NCBI GenBank assembly: GCA_934338065.1
Contig: CAKRGX010000001.1
Coordinates: 185,085 to 249,084 of the forward strand
Direction of reading: 5' to 3'
Origin: an uncultured Eubacterium sp.
GTDB taxonomy: Bacteria > Bacillota > Clostridia > Lachnospirales > Lachnospiraceae
DNA: 64,000 nucleotides
Shown here: one piece after another, positions 39,287-49,423 of the stretch
Numbering within the stretch: the first letter of the stretch is position 1
How the letters are laid out: each line of letters begins with the position of its first letter
The notes under the pieces: model-generated
Databases searched by the model: none
Seen by the model: only the letters and a program-made list of their open reading frames with translations
Told to the model about the DNA's origin: nothing
Position numbers and translations under genes: made by a program

Positions 39287-40702
39287 TTATACTCTTACAA
39301 CTTTCATCATATTTGTCGTTCCCGACCTGCCAATCGGAACACCGGAAGTTATGATTACTGTATCATTTTTTTTGAGAAAACCGGTTCTGTGTCCCTCTTC
39401 TATCGCATGTGAAAATAAAACCATTACCTCATCTTTTTCCTGTAGTAGTAATGGTTTTACTCCCCAGGATAACGCCAGCTGCCGCCACACTTTCCGAGAA
39501 GTTGTCCCACCCAGTATTGGACAGGCAGGACGATAGCGGGAAATTTTTTTGGCAGTGCATCCGGATTTTGTCACAGCAACTATAGCAGATGCTTCCAGAT
39601 CATAAGCAGTTGTACATGTTGCGTGACAGACTGCATCTGTAATATCCGGGTTTTTTTGTCTGCCATGTAAAAAAAATCTTTCTTGATAATCAATGCTTTC
39701 TTCTATTCGTTCTGCAATTTTTACCATTGTTTCAACTGCCTCTACAGGGTATTTTCCTGCAGCAGTCTCTCCAGACAACATAATAGCACTTGTTCCATCA
39801 TAAATTGCATTCGCTACATCTGCTACTTCCGCTCTTGTTGGACGCGGATGATAAACCATAGATTCCAGCATTTGTGTTGCTGTAATCACCTGTTTTCCTG
39901 CCTGATATACTTTGCTGATGATCATTTTCTGACATATAGGAACCTCTTCTTCTGGCAATTCAACACCCATATCACCACGTGCAATCATAATACCATCCGA
40001 AACACGGATTATTTCATCAATATTTTCTACTCCTTCACGATTTTCTATTTTTGCAATAATCAGCATATCTGTACCGCCATGCTCACACAAAAAATCTCGA
40101 AGCTGTTCTATATCATCCGCACTTCGAACGAAAGAAGCAGCGACAAAATCAAAATCATATTTTATTCCAAAAATAAGATCCCTTTTATCTTGTTTGCTTA
40201 AATATGGAATATCTAAGTGAAGTCCCGGTATATTCACACCTTTGTAATTAGAAATTTCTCCGTCATTTTTTACCCTGCAGACAACACTCTTGTCTTGAAT
40301 CTGTTCCACGTTCATCTCGATCAAACCATCATCAATCAAAATCTTCCTACCCGGTTTCATTTCTTTTGTCAGATTTTTATATGAAACATGACACTTTGTA
40401 TCATCACCTAATACTTCATCTGTCGTTAAAGTAAATTGCTGTCCCTGTTTTAAAACTACCCTGCCATGTTGAAAATTTCCCAGACGGATTTCCGGTCCCT
40501 TTGTATCAAGCAACAGAGCAATCGGACGATCTATTTTCTTTTGAATTTCACGAAGCTGTTCTACTCTCTTCTTGTGAACCTCATGTGTTCCATGTGAAAA
40601 ATTAAATCGTGCCACATTCATACCTCGTGTCACACATTGTTCCAAAATCTTTCCCTCATCTGTAGCCGGTCCTAAGGTACAGACAATTTTGGTTTTTGCC
40701 AT
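39287..40702 (-). CDS. pyk: Pyruvate kinase
   Basis: A 471-aa glycolytic enzyme converting phosphoenolpyruvate and ADP to pyruvate and ATP. Hallmarks: KIVCTLGPATDEG, MNVARFNFSHG, LLDTKGPEIRLGNF, IIAKIENREGVENI (catalytic Lys region), MIARGDMGVELP, and TATQMLESM. The C-terminus stops after VIITSGVPIGRSGTTNMMKV, without the extra PEP-utiliser-like domain some Firmicutes have. AAGGAGAT precedes the ATG at the end of dacA, so the two share a transcript. Confidence 0.95.
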   Translation of the reverse strand: MAKTKIVCTLGPATDEGKILEQCVTRGMNVARFNFSHGTHEVHKKRVEQLREIQKKIDRPIALLLDTKGPEIRLGNFQHGRVVLKQGQQFTLTTDEVLGDDTKCHVSYKNLTKEMKPGRKILIDDGLIEMNVEQIQDKSVVCRVKNDGEISNYKGVNIPGLHLDIPYLSKQDKRDLIFGIKYDFDFVAASFVRSADDIEQLRDFLCEHGGTDMLIIAKIENREGVENIDEIIRVSDGIMIARGDMGVELPEEEVPICQKMIISKVYQAGKQVITATQMLESMVYHPRPTRAEVADVANAIYDGTSAIMLSGETAAGKYPVEAVETMVKIAERIEESIDYQERFFLHGRQKNPDITDAVCHATCTTAYDLEASAIVAVTKSGCTAKKISRYRPACPILGGTTSRKVWRQLALSWGVKPLLLQEKDEVMVLFSHAIEEGHRTGFLKKNDTVIITSGVPIGRSGTTNMMKVVRV

Positions 40703-40707
40703 GAAAA

Positions 40708-42105
40708 CTATCTCCTTTTTCGGTAATATAGTCCTCTTTCGCTATTTCTAACCTTTCTCCGTGTCCGTTTATAATGATTTTTTCTTTCTCTTCGATCTCG
40801 TTGATTGTAGAACCACCAGATAAAGATAACGATTGCTGCACAGGCAACAAGTATTATGATTGCAATGATAATTGCTTTCTTCCACGGAAAAGGCTCCGCT
40901 TTGGCTTTCTCCACAGCGTCTGTAAACCATTCCGACATATCAATGCTGTCATTTAACGTAGGAATCGTCTTAGTATTAAAATATATTTCCGATCCACCCA
41001 CTTCTTTTCCATTATAAGTATACGTTATTTTTCCGATATTTTTCTTGTTTTTTGAAATTTCTTTTGGAGTATCATACAATTCAATCTTGTTTTGCGTCTG
41101 CTGCAAGGTAATACCCTTTGGAAGCATAACGCCCGCATTTTCATCAATGGCCAGAGTACTCGCATCCAAATTATAAAAAGGACTGAATTTTGTAAACAAA
41201 CTACTATTCATCAATTGCTTATTAGCATTCTTGTCAATCGAATATCTTTTATAATTTTCAAAGCAGTAATTTAAAATCTTCGTTGTGTCTGTATACTCAT
41301 TTGGTTCTGTCCACGGTGAATTTGGAGCACGCATAATGACAGAAACCAAAGTCATATTGTTTTTCTTTGCATATGTAACCAATGTATAACGACATTTTGA
41401 AGTATAACCTGTCTTACCTCCCACACAATATTCATATAAATACTGTGGAAAATTACTGGCATATAACATTCCATGATGATTATGTAAAGGACGAACTCCT
41501 GTTTTATTGGTTTTCTTTGTATTATAACGTTTCGTTCCGGTAATTTTTGCAAAAGTAGGATTTTTGTACGCCTGTCTGGATATTAACGCCATATCATGTG
41601 CTGTTGTATAATGATCCTTCATCCAGAGTCCATTTGTATTTGCAAAATGTGTATTTGTGCATCCTAATTCTTTTGCCCGTTCGTTCATCATATTAACGTA
41701 ATTTTCTATCGTTCCACCAACATGCTCTGCCACACCATTGCATGCTTCATTTGCTGACATAAGCAATATACCATATAAACTATCTTCCATAGATAATTTT
41801 TCGCCTGGTTTAATTTCTATATTTGAAGCTCCTGATTCCAAATTCGTTACTGCATTTCTGGAATAGGTTACTGTCTCAGAGAGTGAAGAATTTTCAATGG
41901 CAAGCATTGCCGTCATTACTTTTGTAATACTGGCAGGATACTGTCTTTTATCCATATTTTTCTGATACAAAATTGCTCCCGACTGAACATCCATGACTAT
42001 AGCTGATTCTGCAGAAATCGATGGCACATTTTTTGCCTCAATTTCTCTATTAAAAACAAATAGTCCTGATAAACATAGAAAAAATAGTATAAATTGTTTT
42101 TTCAT
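40708..42105 (-). CDS. D-alanyl-D-alanine carboxypeptidase (PBP5/DacA type)
   Basis: A 465-aa S11-family penicillin-binding protein that trims the terminal D-Ala of peptidoglycan stem peptides. It has a signal peptide (about 1-24) and the catalytic motifs PASITKVM (SxxK), LMSANEACNG (SxN) and GGKTGYTS (KTG). A beta-rich C-terminal domain follows, then a C-terminal membrane helix (AIIIAIIILVACAAIVIFIW) with a very basic cytoplasmic tail. Classical DacA ends in an amphipathic anchor, so the full transmembrane helix is a variant. Pyruvate kinase follows after 5 nt. Confidence 0.92.
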   Translation of the reverse strand: MKKQFILFFLCLSGLFVFNREIEAKNVPSISAESAIVMDVQSGAILYQKNMDKRQYPASITKVMTAMLAIENSSLSETVTYSRNAVTNLESGASNIEIKPGEKLSMEDSLYGILLMSANEACNGVAEHVGGTIENYVNMMNERAKELGCTNTHFANTNGLWMKDHYTTAHDMALISRQAYKNPTFAKITGTKRYNTKKTNKTGVRPLHNHHGMLYASNFPQYLYEYCVGGKTGYTSKCRYTLVTYAKKNNMTLVSVIMRAPNSPWTEPNEYTDTTKILNYCFENYKRYSIDKNANKQLMNSSLFTKFSPFYNLDASTLAIDENAGVMLPKGITLQQTQNKIELYDTPKEISKNKKNIGKITYTYNGKEVGGSEIYFNTKTIPTLNDSIDMSEWFTDAVEKAKAEPFPWKKAIIIAIIILVACAAIVIFIWWFYNQRDRRERKNHYKRTRRKVRNSERGLYYRKRR

Positions 42106-42238
42106 TTTTCGCCTCCAAATAAAATTATTCTATTCTATCATACACGATTTCAGATATTTTTCCAATAAATTATTTCACTTATTTTGTATTTATGTTATAT
42201 TTATTACATAATGTACTGCGAATGGAGGACAATTTTAC

Positions 42239-42880
42239 ATGAGATTACGAAATATAAAAGGATCCAAAGAATTTATTGAAGCTAGTCCGTTTGTGATTCA
42301 CAATCCGGAAGACTACAAAGGAAAATGGTCATCTCTTTTTAATAATAATCATCCACTTCATATAGAGATTGGTATGGGTAAGGGACAGTTTATCCATGAA
42401 CTCGCAAGTAGTAATCCACAGATTAACTATATTGGAATTGAGATGTATTCCAGTGTACTTTACCGGGCACTTGAAAAGCGCGTCGAAACAGATATGGATA
42501 ATCTTTTCTTTTTACGATTTGATGCTAAATATCTGAATGAAATTTTTGATAAAAATGAAGTTTCACGTATATACTTAAACTTTTCTGATCCCTGGCCTAA
42601 AGACCGCCATGCAAAGCGTCGTCTTACCAGTGCAAATTTTCTATCCATTTACGACAACATTTTAAAACCGGATGGATTGATCCAATTTAAAACAGATAAT
42701 CGTGACTTATTTAATTTTTCGGTTGATACGGTTAACGAGTCCCCAGTCTGGCATATAGAAGAATTAACTTATGACCTGCATCATAGCGAATTCATAGATG
42801 GAAATATTATGACAGAATACGAAAAACGCTTTGTATCTGAAGGAAAACCGATCTGCCGTTTTGTTATTTCACGTAACTAG
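42239..42880 (+). CDS. trmB: tRNA (guanine-N7)-methyltransferase
   Basis: A 213-aa SAM-dependent enzyme that methylates G46 in the variable loop of tRNAs. The SAM site is LHIEIGMGKGQFIHELA, followed by IGIEMYSSVLYRALEK, and the catalytic/tRNA region is LNFSDPWPKDRHAKRRL, diagnostic of TrmB. Length is typical. GGAGG lies 7-8 nt before the ATG. It is a single-gene unit with its own terminator. Confidence 0.94.
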   Translation: MRLRNIKGSKEFIEASPFVIHNPEDYKGKWSSLFNNNHPLHIEIGMGKGQFIHELASSNPQINYIGIEMYSSVLYRALEKRVETDMDNLFFLRFDAKYLNEIFDKNEVSRIYLNFSDPWPKDRHAKRRLTSANFLSIYDNILKPDGLIQFKTDNRDLFNFSVDTVNESPVWHIEELTYDLHHSEFIDGNIMTEYEKRFVSEGKPICRFVISRN

Positions 42881-42897
42881 ATCATTCACTTAAAAGT

Positions 42898-42927
42898 CCC
42901 CTTTTTCATAGACTAAAGAAAAAGGGG
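42898..42927 (+). terminator. Terminator after trmB
   Basis: CCCCTTTTTC (42898-42907) pairs with GAAAAAGGGG (42918-42927), followed by CTTTTATT. Confidence 0.85.
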
Positions 42928-42935
42928 CTTTTATT

Positions 42936-43055
42936 ATGAGTTCATCTATTCAAAGAAAAATTGCTTTTAAATTATCCCGCTGCCGAAAATGTAAAAAAAT
43001 CCTTTGTATTTTTCACTCAATAGAAGAAATTAAAAAACTTTTATGCATCAAATGA
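42936..43055 (+). CDS. Possible 39-aa Cys/Lys-rich small protein
   Basis: An open frame of 39 codons starts 8 nt after GGGG of the trmB terminator. It contains SRCRKCKKILC and a later C near the end, with many Lys. The four Cys could bind a metal. The ribosome-binding site would be buried in the terminator stem, there is no independent promoter, and the end overlaps the next gene by 15 bp, so it may well not be real. Confidence 0.25.
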   Translation: MSSSIQRKIAFKLSRCRKCKKILCIFHSIEEIKKLLCIK

Positions 43056-44195
43056 TGAAAATTCTTTTTTCTTGAGCTTTTTCTGAATAAAAAGTTCAAG
43101 CAGATACATGATCACGGCTACAGTCGGTACTCCGAGAAACATCCCCATCACACCAAAATACGCTCCCCCAACCGTAATTCCAAAGATCACCCAAAGAGGC
43201 TTGATTCCTGTCTGATCGCCCAGAATCTTTGGTCCAAGATAAAGTCCATCAAATTGCTGCAGTACTAAGATTAATATTGCAAAAATGATTGCCAGCTTCG
43301 GATCAATAAACAGATAAATAAAAACTCCCGGTACTGCTCCAATGATAGGTCCAAAATATGGTATCATGTTGGTTATACATACGATCAGACTAAGTAAAAG
43401 TGAATAGGGAAGCTGCAAAATTGTCATAGCAATCAGACAAATGATCCCAATAATAAGTGAATCAATTACTTTTCCAAGCAGGAAACCATTAAAAATATGA
43501 TTACATTGTTTTATTGTTTTCCAACATTCAACTTCTTTATTTTTAGGAGAAAATGCATATACTACTTTTCGCAATCCATTTTTTAATTTTTTGGAATCAA
43601 TTATCATATAAATAGATATAACCAATCCCATTATTACATTATATAAAGTTACAAAAAATGAGGATGATATCTGATACAAATAAGGAAACCAGTCCGTCGC
43701 CTTATTCATCACTTTGTCATACATAAAATTTTTGACATAATCAATGACTCCACGTACATCAATAAAGGGAATTTTATTGTTAATTTCATTTTCATGAGTA
43801 ATCATATATTTGTAACCATTTTGTACGGATTTTCCCATATCTTTGGCACTATCTCTGACTTGTGGATAGATATATACGATAATAACGGTAAGTATTCCAA
43901 TTACAATCAGATAACTAATTAACACGCTTACCATATTCTTTACTTTTTCACCTTTTTGGGAAAAAATAACATTTAGCCCTTTTTTAATAAGTGAAACAAG
44001 GGGTTTGATCAAATAAGCAAAGAAAAATCCAAAGATAAATGGCATCAATATACCTATCAATTTACCAAGTGCCATCCACACAGCACCCCAATTAGCCACA
44101 AGCATGAATACTATGGCAATTGTTGCGATAATAGCAATGACATACCAAATGTTTGTTACAATACTTCGAAGTATTTCAATACACCTATTTTTCAT
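43041..44195 (-). CDS. AI-2E/PerM-family membrane transporter
   Basis: A 384-aa polytopic protein with N-terminal helices (IVFMLVANWGAVWMALGKL), a soluble middle region and a C-terminal helical bundle containing TILQLPYSLLLSLIVCITNMIPYFGPIIGAVPG and LGPKILGDQTGIKPLWVIFG, the family's most conserved part. Family members have been linked to export of autoinducer-2 or to Na+/H+ exchange; the cargo here is unknown. It is divergent from tRNA-Lys. Confidence 0.88.
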   Translation of the reverse strand: MKNRCIEILRSIVTNIWYVIAIIATIAIVFMLVANWGAVWMALGKLIGILMPFIFGFFFAYLIKPLVSLIKKGLNVIFSQKGEKVKNMVSVLISYLIVIGILTVIIVYIYPQVRDSAKDMGKSVQNGYKYMITHENEINNKIPFIDVRGVIDYVKNFMYDKVMNKATDWFPYLYQISSSFFVTLYNVIMGLVISIYMIIDSKKLKNGLRKVVYAFSPKNKEVECWKTIKQCNHIFNGFLLGKVIDSLIIGIICLIAMTILQLPYSLLLSLIVCITNMIPYFGPIIGAVPGVFIYLFIDPKLAIIFAILILVLQQFDGLYLGPKILGDQTGIKPLWVIFGITVGGAYFGVMGMFLGVPTVAVIMYLLELFIQKKLKKKEFSSFDA

Positions 44196-44240
44196 TTTCG
44201 AGTTTTCCTCCTATATTTTTTATTTTTTTTAAAATAATAC

Positions 44241-44269
44241 TTGCATTTTTTATAATTATGTTATATAAT
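44241..44269 (+). promoter_or_regulatory. Promoter of tRNA-Lys
   Basis: TTGCAT (44241-44246), 17 nt, TATAAT (44264-44269). The tRNA begins 22 nt after the -10. Confidence 0.65.
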
Positions 44270-44291
44270 ATTTTTTGCGTGATAAAAGTAA

Positions 44292-44364
44292 GCGCCATTA
44301 GCTCAGTTGGAAGAGCACCTGACTCTTAATCAGGGTGTCCGGGGTTCGAGCCCCCGATGGCGTA
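44292..44364 (+). tRNA. tRNA-Lys (CTT)
   Basis: A complete 73-nt cloverleaf: acceptor GCGCCAT/ATGGCGT with a terminal G:T pair, D arm GCTC...GAGC, anticodon arm CCTGA-CTCTTAA-TCAGG (anticodon CTT), T arm CGGGG-TTCGAGC-CCCCG, and discriminator A. CCA is not encoded. Confidence 0.97.
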
Positions 44365-44370
44365 TTCCCG

Positions 44371-44410
44371 AGTCCTTGTTTGGCAGACCTGCAACTGCTG
44401 GGTGAGGGCT
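44371..44410 (+). terminator. Terminator of tRNA-Lys
   Basis: A 16-position stem between 44371-44386 and 44395-44410, with several G:T pairs, followed by seven T's. Confidence 0.75.
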
Positions 44411-44505
44411 TTTTTTTGTGCTTTTTTACAAAATATAATTTCATCTATTTTTGCTCCTGTCACTTTTTTTAATGGAAAGGTGGCAATTATTGCCACCTTT
44501 TTCTG

Positions 44506-45003
44506 TTAATTTTCCATTGCCTGCTCTAATGACTGGCTTTCTTCTTCTGATAATGTAACAAATACTTCTCCTGCTTTTACTTCTTTGATATAAATATAAC
44601 ATCCTTCTTTATTACTATGCATAGAATTCATGATAAATCCATCGTTTTCTTTTGTTAAAAGAGTCAATACAAAACTCAATGTACCACCCACTTCTTTAAA
44701 AGCATCGTATTTTACGATTCCTATCTTTTGGTATGTCTTCAACAGGTTATCTTCAATTCCATTTAATCTTGTATCCATCTCTATTAATTTGTCATTAATA
44801 TAATCCATATTTTCAAATTTTTTCTTAAAAGATTCTTCTAAACTCTTACCATTCGAATCCTGCATAAATGAACCGTATTTTTTTTTCAAAGAGCTGTTCT
44901 TTCCTATTAAAATAATACATAAAACAAATAAAATAAGTATTGCTACAATAGATCCGAGTAAAATAACATCTGTATTTAATCCAATATCACTAAATTGAAA
45001 CAT
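44506..45003 (-). CDS. DUF4446-family membrane protein
   Basis: A 165-aa protein with one N-terminal membrane helix (about 15-34, LGSIVAILILFVLCIILIG), a helical stretch (about 55-90) and a conserved C-terminal domain: GIVKYDAFKEVGGTLSFVLT, then LTKENDGFIMNSMHS and YIKEVKAGE. This is the DUF4446 family, regularly encoded just downstream of parB in Clostridia; function unknown. GGAGG precedes the ATG. It is the last gene of the parAB operon. Confidence 0.85.
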   Translation of the reverse strand: MFQFSDIGLNTDVILLGSIVAILILFVLCIILIGKNSSLKKKYGSFMQDSNGKSLEESFKKKFENMDYINDKLIEMDTRLNGIEDNLLKTYQKIGIVKYDAFKEVGGTLSFVLTLLTKENDGFIMNSMHSNKEGCYIYIKEVKAGEVFVTLSEEESQSLEQAMEN

Positions 45004-45033
45004 TTTTCTTCCTCCTATCGAACATATGTACTA

Positions 45034-45921
45034 TTATTTAAAATATGAAACTATTTTTTCTAATTCATCCTGAGAATAATACTCTATTTCTATTTTCCCT
45101 TTATCTTCTGACTTACGATTAATTCTCACTTTAGTTCCAATCGTTTGTTTTAACTGTTCTTCAATATCACGATATACAAAATCGTTTTTTAATTCTTTTT
45201 TCTGTGTCTTTTTTGCTGGATTATTGATTGTTTTCACTATTTTTTCAATTTCTCTGACACTTAATTTATCACTAATAATTTTTTCAGCCACCTGTAACTG
45301 CTGATCTTTATCTTTTAAAGCAAGTAAAGCCCTTGCATGACCGCTGGATATTGTTTCTTCCATTAACATATCTAATACTTCATCACTAAGATTTAATAAT
45401 CTAAGTGAATTTGTTATTGCTGATCTGCTTTTAGACACTCTTTGCGCTAATTCTTCCTGTTTCAAATTATATTCTTTAATCAGATTTTCATAAGCTCTAG
45501 CTTCTTCAACCGGATTAAGATCTTCTCTTTGAATATTTTCAATTAACGCAACTTCCATTATCTCTTGTGGAGAATAATCTTTAATTACAACAGGTACTTC
45601 TTTTAAACCTGCCAATTTTGCAGCTCTCCAACGACGTTCACCAGCAATAATTTCGTAATAATCATCTTTTTTTGCTACAACAAGAGGCTGTACTATACCA
45701 TGCTGTTTAATTGATTCACTTAATTCTTGAAGCGCCTCTTCATTAAAAAATTTTCTCGGTTGTTTTTTATTTGGTTCAACTTCATTAATTTTTAAAATTG
45801 TTTCTCCTGTTTTAGAAATTTGTGATTCGTTTTTCAAAGAATCCTTCGTTGCTCTGCTTGTAGTCTTTGGAGGAATCATAGAATCAAGTCCCTTTCCAAG
45901 GCCCATTTTTTTTCCTGCCAT
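45034..45921 (-). CDS. parB: Chromosome-partitioning protein ParB
   Basis: A 295-aa DNA-binding CTPase of the ParABS system. It has KGLDSMIPP at the N-terminus, the ParB/Srx core QPRKFFNEEALQELSESI with GERRWRAAKLAG (CTP-binding), the KorB-like HTH (EELAQRVSKSRSAITNSLRLL) and a C-terminal dimerisation domain. It binds parS and spreads along DNA; two parS sites lie 0.9 kb upstream. The start codon overlaps the parA stop (TAATG), so the two are co-translated. Confidence 0.96.
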   Translation of the reverse strand: MAGKKMGLGKGLDSMIPPKTTSRATKDSLKNESQISKTGETILKINEVEPNKKQPRKFFNEEALQELSESIKQHGIVQPLVVAKKDDYYEIIAGERRWRAAKLAGLKEVPVVIKDYSPQEIMEVALIENIQREDLNPVEEARAYENLIKEYNLKQEELAQRVSKSRSAITNSLRLLNLSDEVLDMLMEETISSGHARALLALKDKDQQLQVAEKIISDKLSVREIEKIVKTINNPAKKTQKKELKNDFVYRDIEEQLKQTIGTKVRINRKSEDKGKIEIEYYSQDELEKIVSYFK

Positions 45922-46688
45922 TATTGTCTGCTCCTCTCTATTACTTCCTGCGCTAGTGCCATATACGCTTTTGCCCCCGTCGAACGAATATCATACTGAG
46001 TAATTGGTAATCCATGACTTGGTGCCTCTGCTAAACGTACACCTCGCGGAATAATCGTATCATAAATTGTTTGATTCAAATTATTTCTTACATTTTCTAT
46101 TACCTGCATAGATAAGTTAGTTCTGCCATCATACATAGTAAATACCACACCATTAATACATAATTTTGAATTTAAACGTTCTTTTACCAGATTTATTGTA
46201 TAAATAAGCTGGCTTAATCCTTCCAATGCATAATATTCACATTGAATAGGAACAAGAACGGAATCTGCTGTTGTCATAGCATTTATAGTCAATGTATTCA
46301 AAGAAGGAGGACAATCAATAATAATAAAATGATATCTATCCTCAACTTTAGAAATTATGTCTCGTAAAATATAATTTCTATTATCCATATCCATTGTTTC
46401 AATTTCAATACCGGCTAAATTAACATTTGCAGCTAACACATCTAAATTATCAAAAACATTTCTTTGAACACATTCATCAAATGTATTATCTCCAATCATC
46501 AACTGATAAACTGTAGTATCTAACTCATCTTTATCAATACCAAGTCCACTTGATGTATTTCCCTGTGGATCCATGTCAATAATCAAAACTCTTTTTCCTT
46601 TTTCTGCCAATGCTGCAGCCAGATTAATTGTTGTAGTAGTTTTACCAACTCCACCTTTCTGATTAGCAATTGCCATAATTTCGCTCAC
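45921..46688 (-). CDS. parA: Chromosome-partitioning ATPase ParA (Soj)
   Basis: A 255-aa deviant Walker ATPase that moves ParB-bound origins. Motifs: IANQKGGVGKTTTTINLA (deviant Walker A), LIIDMDPQGNTSSGLG, and IIIDCPPSLNTLT (Walker B). The start is GTG 46688, 8 nt after GGAGG, giving MSEIMAIANQ as the N-terminus; earlier in-frame ATGs would run into the region before the ribosome-binding site. The two parS sites sit between this gene and rsmG. Confidence 0.95.
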   Translation of the reverse strand: MSEIMAIANQKGGVGKTTTTINLAAALAEKGKRVLIIDMDPQGNTSSGLGIDKDELDTTVYQLMIGDNTFDECVQRNVFDNLDVLAANVNLAGIEIETMDMDNRNYILRDIISKVEDRYHFIIIDCPPSLNTLTINAMTTADSVLVPIQCEYYALEGLSQLIYTINLVKERLNSKLCINGVVFTMYDGRTNLSMQVIENVRNNLNQTIYDTIIPRGVRLAEAPSHGLPITQYDIRSTGAKAYMALAQEVIERSRQ

Positions 46689-46776
46689 TCTTAATTCCTC
46701 CATTCGTAACTCAACTATTGCCATTATATCACTTTCAAAATACTTTGACTACTGTAAAATTCTATTTATCAAATAA

Positions 46777-46792
46777 TGTTTCACGTGAAACA
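46777..46792. promoter_or_regulatory. parS site 1
   Basis: A perfect palindromic TGTTTCACGTGAAACA, the consensus ParB-binding site, in the parA-rsmG intergenic region and about 6.8 kb from dnaA. Confidence 0.96.
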
Positions 46793-46812
46793 TTATTTTT
46801 CTTTTTTATTAG

Positions 46813-46828
46813 TGTTTCACGTGAAACA
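46813..46828. promoter_or_regulatory. parS site 2
   Basis: A second perfect TGTTTCACGTGAAACA, 36 bp centre-to-centre from the first, five bases from the rsmG stop codon. Confidence 0.96.
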
Positions 46829-46832
46829 TTTT

Positions 46833-47534
46833 CTATAATGGTTTCTTTTTTGGTTTTCCCTCTTTTCTTGGATATTTATCTTTTGTTTCACAATTGTTTT
46901 TTATAAATAATAAAAATCTTTCTTCATTATCTTGTAAATTAAATTTTTCTACTTTTCCAAGAGAAGCATCTAACTCTCTAAATGCATTTTTTGTTTTTTC
47001 TAATTCCTCTTCCTGCTTTTTTCCTTTATATGAAACAAAATAACCATTTTTTTTAACAAAGGGAATACAATATTCCATCAATACAGGAAGTTCTGCAACA
47101 GCTCTGGAAACAACAAAATCAAACTTATTTCTAAATTTTTCATTTCTGGCATAAACTTCTGCCCTTCCATGATATGTTTCTACATTTTTAATTGCCAATT
47201 CATCCATTAAAGCATCTAAAAAATCAATTCTTTTATTTAAAGAATCTAATAAAACAAATCTGATATTCGGATTCAATATTGCTAAAACCATTCCAGGAAA
47301 TCCTGCCCCTGTTCCAACATCCAATACAGCATTAATAGAATTATCTTTCCATATATCTGTTGACATAATAAGTGCAGAATCCAAAAAATGTTTTTTTACT
47401 ACTTCATCATAATTAGTAATAGATGTTAAATTAATTTTTTCATTCCATTCTATCAATAATTGATAATATTTATTTAACTTTAATATTTGTTCATCTGATA
47501 ATTTTATTTGATATGGTTCAAATATTTTTTTCAT
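46833..47534 (-). CDS. rsmG: 16S rRNA (guanine-N7)-methyltransferase
   Basis: A 233-aa methyltransferase that modifies G527 of 16S r[23 protein letters not shown] and the SAM site [17 protein letters not shown] are diagnostic, with [15 protein letters not shown] later. The C-terminus carries a Lys-rich tail. Its ATG overlaps the mnmG stop by 4 bp. This is its standard place in the mnmE-mnmG-rsmG-parA-parB order. Confidence 0.95.
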   Translation of the reverse strand: MKKIFEPYQIKLSDEQILKLNKYYQLLIEWNEKINLTSITNYDEVVKKHFLDSALIMSTDIWKDNSINAVLDVGTGAGFPGMVLAILNPNIRFVLLDSLNKRIDFLDALMDELAIKNVETYHGRAEVYARNEKFRNKFDFVVSRAVAELPVLMEYCIPFVKKNGYFVSYKGKKQEEELEKTKNAFRELDASLGKVEKFNLQDNEERFLLFIKNNCETKDKYPRKEGKPKKKPL

Positions 47535-49411
47535 ACACTCTCCCCCCTTTTGTATTGTTCCATATAAATAAGTAACACTGATATATCGGATGGTGATACA
47601 CCACTTATACGCGCTGCTTGTCCTACTGATTCCGGTTTAATATCTGAAAGTTTCTGAATAGCTTCCAAACGAAGACTTTTTATTTTTTTATAATCAATAT
47701 CAGATGGGATTTTTTTCTTTTCCAGTTTATAAAACTGTTCTACTTGTTTTTTCTGTCTTTTTATATATCCTTCATATTTCAGTATAATATTTACTTCTTC
47801 TCTTACCTCTTCTGATAGATCAGGACGCTCTTCATCAATTTCTGCCAGAATGTCATAATTTAACTCTGGTCTGCGAACCAATTCTGCTAACGATATTCCA
47901 CTGACTAATTTTGTACTATGATACATTTCTAATAAAGATTGTACCTTTTTGTTATTTCCAACATAAGTAATTTTAACTCTTTCTACTTCTTCTTTGATTT
48001 GTTCATACTTTTTAGTGAAATGCTCATATCTTTCTTTTGAAATTAATCCCACTTCATAGCCTATTTTTGTCAATCTTTCATCCGCATTATCCTGACGTAA
48101 TAATAAACGGTATTCTGCACGTGAAGTCATCATTCGATATGGTTCATTCGTTCCCTTAGTAACAAGATCATCAATTAAAACACCAATATATCCTTGTGAA
48201 CGATCAATAATAACTGGTTCTTTATTTAATATCTTTCTTGCTGCATTAATTCCTGCAATTAACCCCTGTGCAGCAGCTTCCTCATAACCGGAACTTCCAT
48301 TTGCTTGTCCCGCACTATAAAGTCCTTTTACTTTTTTAAGTTCTAATGTAGGCAACAATTCTAATGAGTTAATACAATCATATTCTATTGCATAGGCATT
48401 TCTTACAATTTTTGCATTTTCTAACCCCGGTACTGAATGATACATTTCTATCTGTACATCTTCAGGAAGAGAGCTGGACATACCCCCTACATACATTTCA
48501 TTCGTATAATTACCTTCTGGTTCAATAAATACCTGATGTCGGTCTTTATCAGAAAATCGTACAACCTTATCTTCAATTGATGGACAATATCTTGGACCGG
48601 TACCTTTTATATATCCGGAATAAAGAGGAGAACGGTCAAGATTATTTTTTATAATTTCATGCGTACTTTCGTTTGTATAAGTCAGCCAGCATTTTACCTG
48701 ATTCCGCTGCAAATCTTTTCCATTATTAGTAAAGGAAAATGGCACAATTTTTTCATCTCCATACTGCGGTTCCATCTTAGAATAATCAATTGTACTGCCA
48801 TCCATTCTTGCCGGAGTACCTGTCTTAAATCTTCTTACTTTTATACCAAGATTAATCAATGAATCTGTAAGATGTGTCGCAGCTTGTAAGCCATTTGGTC
48901 CTGTATATACAGACACTTCACCTGTGATACATTTTGCATTAAGATATGTACCTGTGCATAGTACACATACACGGCATTTATAGACGTTTCCTGTATAAGA
49001 ACGCACCCCTCTGATGATGCCATCTTCTACGATCAAATCTGTTATTTCTCCTTGTTTTATTGACAAATTTTCTGTCTGTTCCAACACTCTTCTCATAGAA
49101 TAACTATATTCTTTTTTGTCTGCCTGTGCACGAAGAGAATGTACTGCAGGACCTTTCGATTTATTTAACATTTTTGATTGAATAAAGGTACGATCAATGT
49201 TTTTTCCCATTTCTCCACCTAATGCATCAATTTCTCTTACTAAATGTCCTTTGGATGTTCCTCCGACATTTGGATTACAAGGCATCATAGCAATACTATC
49301 TACACTAACAGTAAATATTGCTGTTTTTACAGATAATCTTGCTAAAGCCAATGCTGCTTCACAACCGGCATGACCGGCACCAACTACTATTGCATCATAT
49401 TGTTCCGTCAT
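47531..49411 (-). CDS. mnmG: tRNA uridine-34 cmnm5 modification enzyme MnmG
   Basis: A 626-aa FAD enzyme that works with MnmE to install carboxymethylaminomethyl on wobble U34. It has the dinucleotide fold [37 protein letters not shown], the catalytic-region Cys in [16 protein letters not shown] context (VLCTGTYL), and [20 protein letters not shown] precedes the ATG. It lies 12 nt after mnmE. Confidence 0.96.
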   Translation of the reverse strand: MTEQYDAIVVGAGHAGCEAALALARLSVKTAIFTVSVDSIAMMPCNPNVGGTSKGHLVREIDALGGEMGKNIDRTFIQSKMLNKSKGPAVHSLRAQADKKEYSYSMRRVLEQTENLSIKQGEITDLIVEDGIIRGVRSYTGNVYKCRVCVLCTGTYLNAKCITGEVSVYTGPNGLQAATHLTDSLINLGIKVRRFKTGTPARMDGSTIDYSKMEPQYGDEKIVPFSFTNNGKDLQRNQVKCWLTYTNESTHEIIKNNLDRSPLYSGYIKGTGPRYCPSIEDKVVRFSDKDRHQVFIEPEGNYTNEMYVGGMSSSLPEDVQIEMYHSVPGLENAKIVRNAYAIEYDCINSLELLPTLELKKVKGLYSAGQANGSSGYEEAAAQGLIAGINAARKILNKEPVIIDRSQGYIGVLIDDLVTKGTNEPYRMMTSRAEYRLLLRQDNADERLTKIGYEVGLISKERYEHFTKKYEQIKEEVERVKITYVGNNKKVQSLLEMYHSTKLVSGISLAELVRRPELNYDILAEIDEERPDLSEEVREEVNIILKYEGYIKRQKKQVEQFYKLEKKKIPSDIDYKKIKSLRLEAIQKLSDIKPESVGQAARISGVSPSDISVLLIYMEQYKRGESV

Positions 49412-49423
49412 GATATACTCCTT

